Shown: in pieces, positions 52,991 through 59,405 of the stretch
Layout: each line of letters starts with the position of its first letter
How positions within the stretch are numbered: position 1 is the stretch's first letter
Assembly: GCF_003314435.2 (NCBI RefSeq)
Contig: NZ_QNVY02000002.1
Location: 124,001-188,000, forward strand
Direction of reading: 5' to 3'
DNA: 64,000 nucleotides
Source of the DNA: Flavobacterium petrolei
Lineage (GTDB): Bacteria; Bacteroidota; Bacteroidia; Flavobacteriales; Flavobacteriaceae
Position numbers and translations under genes: made by a program
Notes under the pieces: model-generated
Databases searched by the model: none
What the model was told of the DNA's origin: nothing
The model's input: only the letters and a program-made list of their open reading frames with translations

Positions 52991-53552
52991 TTATATGGCA
53001 TTTTTAATTATGTTTAATTCTTCCTGAAGTTCCTCGCATGCTAGTAAAAAATTTTTTTTCAATTCCAAAACCAGATTTGCTACTTCTTTAGTTTTGTCTT
53101 CTGTAAAATTAATGCACTTGTCTTAGTTCTTTGGTTTAAATTGACCAAGTCAATATGTTGTATTTTTTGGATACAGTTTCTTCTTTATCTTTAACTTTCC
53201 TATTAAATTGCAAATGTTGGATTTATTAAAAAGGTGTAATTTTATTATGAAATATTGTTAGTTTCCCATTTTTGCGATGAAGTGTAAGAGGAGCATCCGT
53301 GACGCATCCATTTACAACAGCGTATTGATATACTGCTTTTACTTTTTGAGGGTTGATTAAATTATTAAAGTAATCACAACCAATTAAACTGTTACGATTA
53401 ATTCCCGTAATGTTTATTGTTTCATTAACGTCCGAAATTTTTACTGCAGGATTTAATGAGATTGTAGGGTCTAGAATGACTTCAATCAAGTTTCTGGTAT
53501 ATTTTGATACGTAACTATATATGATTTCTATTTTTATTAAATTTTTTATCAA
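52991..53552 (-). pseudogene. Remnant of a third PAS-kinase-REC-HPt hybrid kinase
   Basis: Three pieces align in order with the kinase at 44947-47400 and its paralogue. From 53552 a PAS domain (VNETINITGINRNSLIGCDY, then LTLHRKNGKLT) ends at a stop near 53226. After a large deletion of the kinase and receiver, IDLVNLNQRTK (near 53150, compare INLVYLNQRTK) marks the start of the HPt. After another deletion and frame change comes EDKTKEVANLVLELKK then LLACEELQEELN (compare EEKSKEIHELVQQIEE, LQACNELQEELN), with a stop at 52991. The catalytic core is gone. The first 108 codons could still be translated as a PAS-like peptide. Confidence 0.82.
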
Positions 53553-53573
53553 AAATTGATTTAACTATTTTCT

Positions 53574-54140
53574 CTACTTACCAATTTCTTCAATTGGGTT
53601 GCGTCTTTTGTCTTTTAGTTGTTTAAAATGAGAAGGGGATAGGCCTGTAACTTTTTTAAATTGGCTGGATAAATGAGCCACACTACTATAATTCATTTTC
53701 CATGCAATTTCCGTAATATTCAATTCGCCATAAATTATCAACTCCTTGATGCGCTCCGTTTTATGGGAAATTATAAATTGTTCAATCGTGGTTCCTTGCA
53801 CCTCCGAAAATAAGTTAGACAAATAGGTGTAATCATGATTGAGTTGTTCGCTCAAATAATCCGAAAAATTAATTTTAATGGGTTCAACCGTATGATGCAC
53901 CATTTGTATAATTACATTTTTAATTTTTTCGATTAACATGGATTTTTTATCATCCATCAATTCTAGTCCAGAATCTAAAAGTGCCGCTTTTAAGAGTTGT
54001 CTTTGTTCCATAGAAATATTTTCCATGATTTCTACTTCGCCAAGATCAACAACCATAAAGTGAAGTTTTAGCTTTTTCAATTCCTCTTTCACTGCCATTT
54101 TGCAGCGATTGCTTACCATGTATTTTATATATAGTTTCAA
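53574..54140 (-). CDS. AraC-family regulator with HMA-like N-terminal domain
   Basis: A 188-residue DNA-binding protein. Residues 1-70 (MKLYIKYMVSNRCKM, then LKLHFMVVDLGEVEI) resemble the small ferredoxin-like domain fused to AraC helix-turn-helix domains in Bacteroidota. There the first loop is usually VCxRC; here the first Cys is Ser and only Cys13 remains. Residues about 92-180 are two AraC HTHs (DYTYLSNLFSEVQGTTIEQF, INSAEIAWKM-like LNITEIAWKMNYSSVAHLS, FKKVTGLSPSHFKQLK). It could respond to a metal or thiol signal. It is a candidate activator of the nine two-box promoters, because AraC proteins bind direct repeats about 21 bp apart. Confidence 0.88.
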   Translation of the reverse strand: MKLYIKYMVSNRCKMAVKEELKKLKLHFMVVDLGEVEIMENISMEQRQLLKAALLDSGLELMDDKKSMLIEKIKNVIIQMVHHTVEPIKINFSDYLSEQLNHDYTYLSNLFSEVQGTTIEQFIISHKTERIKELIIYGELNITEIAWKMNYSSVAHLSSQFKKVTGLSPSHFKQLKDKRRNPIEEIGK

Positions 54141-54163
54141 ATATTTTTATTTTACAGTTTGCG

Positions 54164-54171
54164 CAAATTTA
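54164..54171 (-). promoter_or_regulatory. -7 element (TAAATTTG) for the AraC-family gene
   Basis: The minus strand reads TAAATTTG, a perfect TAnnTTTG match 24 bases before the start at 54140. No two-box motif lies at the expected distance, so no autoregulation through it is seen. The rest of the gap to 54461 shows no gene. Confidence 0.65.
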
Positions 54172-54461
54172 CTTTTTCAATTTAAAGATACATCATAAAA
54201 TTATAGTTTTAAGTTATTAAATAATCTGTTGTCAAGTCTATTTTGCTTTTTTAGACTGATACTTCAAATTAAATTATATTTAAAACACGACTATTTGTCT
54301 GATTTTATTAATTTTACGTTGTGTTTCTTTATGTAAAAATAATCCTTTAGAAAAAAATCACTTTGTTTTTATATGTTTTTTTCTATTTAATTTTTCTAAT
54401 TCTTTTCTCGTAGTTTCATTTAACAAAGAAACTAATATCATTTTTAATTATAAAGTGTATT

Positions 54462-54824
54462 TTAATTCTCGTATCCGTTTTTTATCGTTGTTGAAATCAT
54501 TTTGAACTGGACATTCGCATTAAAAGAATGGGTGCAATGTGCCGGTATAATTATTCCATCTCCCAATTTGAGATTGTGTTTTATTTCATCAATAAATACT
54601 TCAGCTGTGCCGTCTATTATCTGAACATAGGAATCAAAAGGGGAAGTACGTTCTGCTAATTCTTCGCCTGCATCAAATGAAGAAGCAGTTATGTTACCAG
54701 TTGTTTTTTTTATAATAGTTCTACTTAAAACGGCATTGGGAACATATTGAATGATTTCTACTATAATGTGGGATTCTGATTTTTTTAACTCGCTATTGTC
54801 GAATGAATTGATCTTTAAGGACAT
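54462..54824 (-). CDS. Cupin domain protein
   Basis: A 120-residue single-domain cupin. The first motif region is SSFDAGEELAERTSPFDSYV with VQIIDGTAEVFIDEIKHNLK, and the second is LGDGIIIPAHCTHSFNANVQ. The first motif lacks the usual HxH pair (the expected histidines are replaced around RTSPFD), while His in HCTHSF is kept, so metal binding may be altered. It is monocistronic; the substrate is unknown. The 258 bases upstream hold no recognised element. Confidence 0.85.
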   Translation of the reverse strand: MSLKINSFDNSELKKSESHIIVEIIQYVPNAVLSRTIIKKTTGNITASSFDAGEELAERTSPFDSYVQIIDGTAEVFIDEIKHNLKLGDGIIIPAHCTHSFNANVQFKMISTTIKNGYEN

Positions 54825-55082
54825 ATTTTTTTTATTTCTTTAGGTAGATATTATATGAGGGTTTAAAGGTAATTTCAGGGAATTAAAAATTTGTTACATA
54901 ATTATTTCTAAAGCTTGTTTAATTATCACTATTGTTTTCCTGCTAATTGGCAGTGTTTTTTGGACAAATAACTTCTTGTTTTGAAAGGCCAACATAATTA
55001 AAATCCGATGTTTTATTCTTATTTTTCGATTAAAGCGGGAATTAATAGCCAGCGGATTTTATAAAAAAAATTTAATTGGTAT

Positions 55083-55553
55083 TTAATCCAGAGGAAAAGA
55101 ATTAATCCAATCTAATGATTTTATGGAAGCTACTTTATTTTCTGCGTTCATCGTAACTCGAAGTTCTTTATTGGCGACTTTTTTAGAGTACAAAGCTTTA
55201 TAGCGAAAAACGGTTGTGTTTTCGAAGTTATTTCTATAAGCTTCCACTAATTGAAGATCAATAAAAGTTCCATAATATTGACGAAATCTATTACATGTTT
55301 TTGATAACCGCTCAACAGTCGTGTTTTTAATTACTGATGGCGTTGCCTCACTTGAAGTAAAAGGTTTGAATTTAGAGGTGTTACAAGTCATCAAAACTCT
55401 TTTTCCTAATTCATACGCTTTACTCTTTTGGTTTTCACTAATTTCAGCTAATCCAATTTTTTCGATTTTAGCTACTTCGGGTTCAGTGACCACTTTTTTT
55501 GATTTACATCCAATAAGTAAAAGAATAGTTAAAACAATAATTAATTTTTTCAT
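55083..55553 (-). CDS. Lipoprotein of unknown function (DUF3887-like)
   Basis: A 156-residue lipoprotein with signal MKKLIIVLTILLLIGCKSKK, Cys16 being the lipidation site. The mature part resembles DUF3887-type modules: ELGKRVLMTCNTSKFKPFTS, then RFRQYYGTFIDLQLVEAYRN and YKALYSKKVANKELRVTMNA. Two cysteines (TCNTS and TCNRF) may pair in the periplasm. Its start is 3 bases after the M23 peptidase stop, so the two genes form an operon. Confidence 0.78.
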   Translation of the reverse strand: MKKLIIVLTILLLIGCKSKKVVTEPEVAKIEKIGLAEISENQKSKAYELGKRVLMTCNTSKFKPFTSSEATPSVIKNTTVERLSKTCNRFRQYYGTFIDLQLVEAYRNNFENTTVFRYKALYSKKVANKELRVTMNAENKVASIKSLDWINSFPLD

Positions 55554-55556
55554 GAT

Positions 55557-56234
55557 TTATTTTATTTTTAATAAGATATTAGGGTCTGGACAGTTTTCTA
55601 AATAGTGATTCAAATCACTTGCACTGCAGACACCGGGATAATCGCCAAAGGAATTTATAATTTTTTTTATAATTTGAAAATGTAAATGCGGGGCATAATC
55701 CCCATTTACGGTAGCATCACCCAAAGTGGCTATTTGCTGTCCTTTTTCATAAAGATCTCCAATTTCAATGTGACTGATACTTTCTAAAGACAAGTGCCCA
55801 TATAACGTATAAAAGGTGTACTCTTCAATTTTATGTTCTAAAATTATAGTTGGACCATAATCTCCCACGCCTGTATTGTAATTAAAACTATGGATAAATC
55901 CGTCAACTGCAGCTAAAACAGGTGTTCCCGCTTTAATCCATAAATCTAAACCAATGTGAATATTACGTTCTTCAGTTTTTGAATCGTTGAAGATTTCACT
56001 TCTTTTGTATAAATTTCTTATTTCGTTATAACCTCCGTAGGCTACTTTGGCATTGTTTTCCGTCAAATAGTTTTCGATATATTTTTCGAAATCTACGGCA
56101 TTGTCAATATTACGTTCTCTGAGGGTTTCGTTTTTAATGGATAAATCCAAAGGAACGTATTGATTGTAATCAATTTTTGCGTCTATCACTTTAACATTTT
56201 CAATGTAGTGTAAGAGCGTTTCTAATGCTATCAT
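55557..56234 (-). CDS. M23 (LytM-type) metallopeptidase
   Basis: A 225-residue peptidase whose C-terminal two thirds form a LytM domain. The zinc ligands His and Asp are in NIHIGLDLWIKAGTPVLAAV, YTLYGHLSLESI follows, and the catalytic HxH is in APHLHFQII. No signal peptide is visible, which is unusual for a peptidoglycan hydrolase, so a cytoplasmic or non-classical role is possible. Close relatives in Bacteroidota have this same signal-less form. It is the first gene of a two-gene operon with the lipoprotein gene. Confidence 0.88.
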   Translation of the reverse strand: MIALETLLHYIENVKVIDAKIDYNQYVPLDLSIKNETLRERNIDNAVDFEKYIENYLTENNAKVAYGGYNEIRNLYKRSEIFNDSKTEERNIHIGLDLWIKAGTPVLAAVDGFIHSFNYNTGVGDYGPTIILEHKIEEYTFYTLYGHLSLESISHIEIGDLYEKGQQIATLGDATVNGDYAPHLHFQIIKKIINSFGDYPGVCSASDLNHYLENCPDPNILLKIK

Positions 56235-56272
56235 GTATAGTATTTTTTTTAAAACACTAAATTTAAATAAAA

Positions 56273-56303
56273 AATGCCAACATAAAAATTTTACGTTGGC
56301 ATT
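56273..56303 (-). terminator. Rho-independent terminator after the 56420 gene
   Basis: AATGCCAAC (56273-56281) pairs with GTTGGCATT (56295-56303), with a T-rich tract on the minus strand. Confidence 0.75.
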
Positions 56304-56419
56304 ATAACTTATAATTTAGAATTAAGCCATTCAATTATTTAGAAAACTAATTTTAGAATAGCATTGAGTTTCTTAATCTTGTAAACAAAGCTTTCCCTTT
56401 TGTGAAATCTATTCTATTA

Positions 56420-56695
56420 CTATTTTTTTATCTCCACTTTAGCTTCTCCGCCAGAAACATTCACGCTGGTTTTAGTTTTTCCATCTTTGGTAGTTACGTT
56501 TACTCCATCAGTACTTATTTTTATGGCAGTACTGTCTTTGGCTTCAGTAGAAACTGTGGTAGTTTTTTGGTCAGAAGTTTCATTTGAAGTTTCTGTTTGC
56601 GTTTCAGGTGCAGGTACAACGGCATCTTCTTTTTCTTTGCAGGAAACAATAGTAATCATTGCTATCATTCCTAAAATTAACCTTATTTTTCTCAT
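56420..56695 (-). CDS. Small lipoprotein, function unknown
   Basis: A 91-residue protein with signal MRKIRLILGMIAMITIVSCK (lipid-anchored Cys19). The mature part is Thr/Glu/Lys-rich and low in complexity (TETSNETSDQKTTTVS), ending in a beta-like segment ISTDGVNVTTKDGKTKTSVN then GGEAKVEIKK. No family is recognised. It lies between terminators and is monocistronic. Confidence 0.7.
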   Translation of the reverse strand: MRKIRLILGMIAMITIVSCKEKEDAVVPAPETQTETSNETSDQKTTTVSTEAKDSTAIKISTDGVNVTTKDGKTKTSVNVSGGEAKVEIKK

Positions 56696-56756
56696 TTTGT
56701 TTATATTAAAATTGTTAAATTATTAAACAAGGTAACGTTTTATTTGTTTGAATTTA

Positions 56757-56794
56757 AAATAAAAAAAATCCTAACCATTGCTGATTAGGATTTG
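56757..56794 (-). terminator. Rho-independent terminator after the E1 gene
   Basis: AATCCTAA (56767-56774) pairs with TTAGGATT (56785-56792) and a T run follows on the minus strand. Confidence 0.8.
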
Positions 56795-56810
56795 TATCTT
56801 AAAATAAATT

Positions 56811-59219
56811 TTAGTAAAGACTAGGATATTTTGAAGGATTTACTTCATTCATCATTTTATAAACTTTTTCAAAAATATCTTCTGCAGAAGGTTTAGAGAA
56901 ATAATCTCCATCGGTTCCATAAGCAGGCCTATGAGCTTTTGCAGTTAATGTTTGCGGTTTACTGTCTAAATAATTGTAAGCGTCTTGTTGCTCAATTACT
57001 TGTTGTAAAATATAAGCTGAAGCCCCACCAGGAACATCTTCATCAATTACTAACAGACGATTTGTTTTAGCAATACTTTTCACCACATCCTGATTGATAT
57101 CAAATGGAAGCAAAGATTGTAAGTCGATTATTTCACAATCAATTCCAACTTCAAGTAATTCTTTGGCGGCTTGCTGAACTAGTCGTAAAGTTGAACCATA
57201 CGAAACTAATGTAATATCAGTTCCCTGTTTCAAGGTTTCTACAACTCCGATTGGTGTTTTAAATTCACCATAATTTAACGGCATTTTTTCTTTTAATCGG
57301 TAGCCATTCAAGCATTCAATCACTAAAGCAGGTTCATCACATTCTAACAAACTGTTATAAAAACCGGCTGCTTGTGTCATATTTCTAGGTACCAAAACGT
57401 GAATCCCACGGATGGCATTGATAATCATTCCCATAGGAGAACCAGAATGCCAAATTCCTTCTAAACGGTGGCCACGCGTACGTATAATTAATGGTGCTTT
57501 TTGTTTACCAACTGTTCTATATCGTAGTGTTGCCAAATCGTCACTCATGATTTGAATAGCATACAATAAATAATCTAAATATTGAATTTCGGCAATTGGA
57601 CGTAAACCTCTCATGGCCATTCCAATTCCTTGACCTAAAATAGTAGCTTCACGAATTCCGACATCGGCAACGCGAAGTTCTCCGTATTTTTCCTGCATCC
57701 CTTCTAAACCTTGGTTTACATCGCCAATAGCTCCTGCGTCTTCTCCAAAAATTAATGCTTCAGGATATTTGGTGAAAATAGCGTCAAAATTATCACGCAA
57801 AATCATTCGTCCATCAGTATCTTCTTTGGCATCTTCAGGATAAACTGGTAAAACTTTTTCAACAGAAAACACATTTAATTCAGTTTCTGAAAATAAGTTG
57901 CTGCTAAAATTCTTTTGGGTTTTAATTGTATAATCTGTAATCCATTGCGATAATTCTTGCTTTCCATTTTCATTTAGGATTAAACGCAATACTTTTCGGG
58001 CTGTTACCAAAATTTCCTTTTTCAAAGGAGATTTGATTCCGCTTAAATCAGCAATGAATTTTAATATTGTTTCCTTATTATTACTGGATTCCCCTATTTT
58101 TTGCAATAAAACAACTAATTCTTTTTGCTCTTCAACTATAGGTTCTATAAAAGCATTCCAAGCGGCTTTTTTAGCTTCTAAAACGTCTTTTTTAGCTTGA
58201 ACATCAATAGCTTCGATTTCCTCAGGTGATGCAATATTAATCGCAATCATCCATAATTTCATTTGACGAATACAATCAAAATCTCTTTCCCATGCCAATC
58301 GGTCAGCGTTTTTGTATCTTTCGTGAGAACCTGAACTCGAATGTCCTTGAGGTTGCGTCAATTCATTTACGTGAATCAAAACTGGAATATGATTTTCTCT
58401 GGCAATTTCAGCAGCTTTCTCATAAGTAGCAATCAAGTCTGCATAATCCCAACCCTTTACTCTTAAAATTTCAAAACCATTGGTATCATGATCTCTTTGG
58501 TATCCTTTTAAAATTTCGGATATATTTTCTTTTGTAGTTTGGTGTCTGGCATGAACAGAAATTCCATATTCATCATCCCAAACACTCATTACCATAGGAA
58601 CTTGTAAAACTCCAGCGGCATTTATTGTTTCAAAAAACAATCCTTCGGATGTACTTGCATTCCCAATGGTTCCCCATGCAATTTCATTTCCTGCATTAGA
58701 AAAATTCATAGCATTTGGTATTCCTGTAACTTGTCTGTATATTTTTGATGCTTGAGCAAGACCTAATAATCTTGGCATTTGTCCGGCTGTAGGAGAAATA
58801 TCGGCACTAGAGTTTTTTTGCTTTGTTAAATCTTTCCAAGAACCATCTTCGTTCAAACTATGCGTGGCAAAGTGACCGCCCATTTGTCTTCCGGCTGACA
58901 TCGGATCTTGTTCAATATCAGTATGACCGTATAGTCCGGCAAAAAATTGTTGCATTGTAAGTTCACCAATAGCCATCATAAAAGTTTGATCGCGATAATA
59001 TCCAGAACGGAAATCGCCATTTTTGAAAGCTTTTGCCATTGCCAGTTGTGGCACTTCTTTTCCATCACCAAAAATCCCAAATTTGGCTTTTCCAGTCAAT
59101 ACTTCCTTACGTCCTAATAAGCTGCATTCTCTGCTTATTATGGCTGTTGTATAGTCCTTTAAAACTTCAATTTTGAAATCTTCAAATGTCAATGTACTAT
59201 TGGTTTTTTCTTTTATCAT
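56811..59219 (-). CDS. Fused alpha/beta 2-oxoacid dehydrogenase E1 (branched-chain type)
   Basis: An 802-residue thiamine diphosphate enzyme with the E1-alpha and E1-beta chains joined. The alpha part holds GKAKFGIFGDGKEVPQLAMA, QMGGHFATHS and the cofactor segment GTIGNASTSEGLFFETINAA. The beta part from about residue 470 holds LIFGEDAGAIGDVNQGLEGM, VGIREATILGQGIGMAMRGL, RTRGHRLEGIWHSGSPMGMI and DEDVPGGASAY. Fused forms of this kind are widespread in Flavobacteria and decarboxylate branched-chain 2-oxoacids or related substrates for the E2 lipoyl carrier. E2 and E3 are not nearby. It has a clear -7 element and terminator. Confidence 0.92.
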   Translation of the reverse strand: MIKEKTNSTLTFEDFKIEVLKDYTTAIISRECSLLGRKEVLTGKAKFGIFGDGKEVPQLAMAKAFKNGDFRSGYYRDQTFMMAIGELTMQQFFAGLYGHTDIEQDPMSAGRQMGGHFATHSLNEDGSWKDLTKQKNSSADISPTAGQMPRLLGLAQASKIYRQVTGIPNAMNFSNAGNEIAWGTIGNASTSEGLFFETINAAGVLQVPMVMSVWDDEYGISVHARHQTTKENISEILKGYQRDHDTNGFEILRVKGWDYADLIATYEKAAEIARENHIPVLIHVNELTQPQGHSSSGSHERYKNADRLAWERDFDCIRQMKLWMIAINIASPEEIEAIDVQAKKDVLEAKKAAWNAFIEPIVEEQKELVVLLQKIGESSNNKETILKFIADLSGIKSPLKKEILVTARKVLRLILNENGKQELSQWITDYTIKTQKNFSSNLFSETELNVFSVEKVLPVYPEDAKEDTDGRMILRDNFDAIFTKYPEALIFGEDAGAIGDVNQGLEGMQEKYGELRVADVGIREATILGQGIGMAMRGLRPIAEIQYLDYLLYAIQIMSDDLATLRYRTVGKQKAPLIIRTRGHRLEGIWHSGSPMGMIINAIRGIHVLVPRNMTQAAGFYNSLLECDEPALVIECLNGYRLKEKMPLNYGEFKTPIGVVETLKQGTDITLVSYGSTLRLVQQAAKELLEVGIDCEIIDLQSLLPFDINQDVVKSIAKTNRLLVIDEDVPGGASAYILQQVIEQQDAYNYLDSKPQTLTAKAHRPAYGTDGDYFSKPSAEDIFEKVYKMMNEVNPSKYPSLY

Positions 59220-59244
59220 AATTGAAAAGTATAACTTTGAATTG

Positions 59245-59252
59245 CAAATTTA
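59245..59252 (-). promoter_or_regulatory. -7 element (TAAATTTG) for the E1 gene
   Basis: The minus strand reads TAAATTTG, a perfect TAnnTTTG match 26 bases before the start at 59219. Confidence 0.7.
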
Positions 59253-59405
59253 CTTAAAAACAACCTATTTTCATAGTACATTAAAAAAAATAGAATTTAA
59301 TTTTTGTAATTTATTCTATGAAAAAGAACTTTATTTTTTTACTATATGTAATTTTATACTTTAATTACTAAGAATAGTTCAATAAATAGGGATAATAATA
59401 TTGGA

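Noticed and set aside
54172-54230. Possible two-box site upstream of the AraC-family gene
   Set aside because: GTTATT at 54213 has no partner at 21 bp in the right phase and no TTCACA; autoregulation is not supported.
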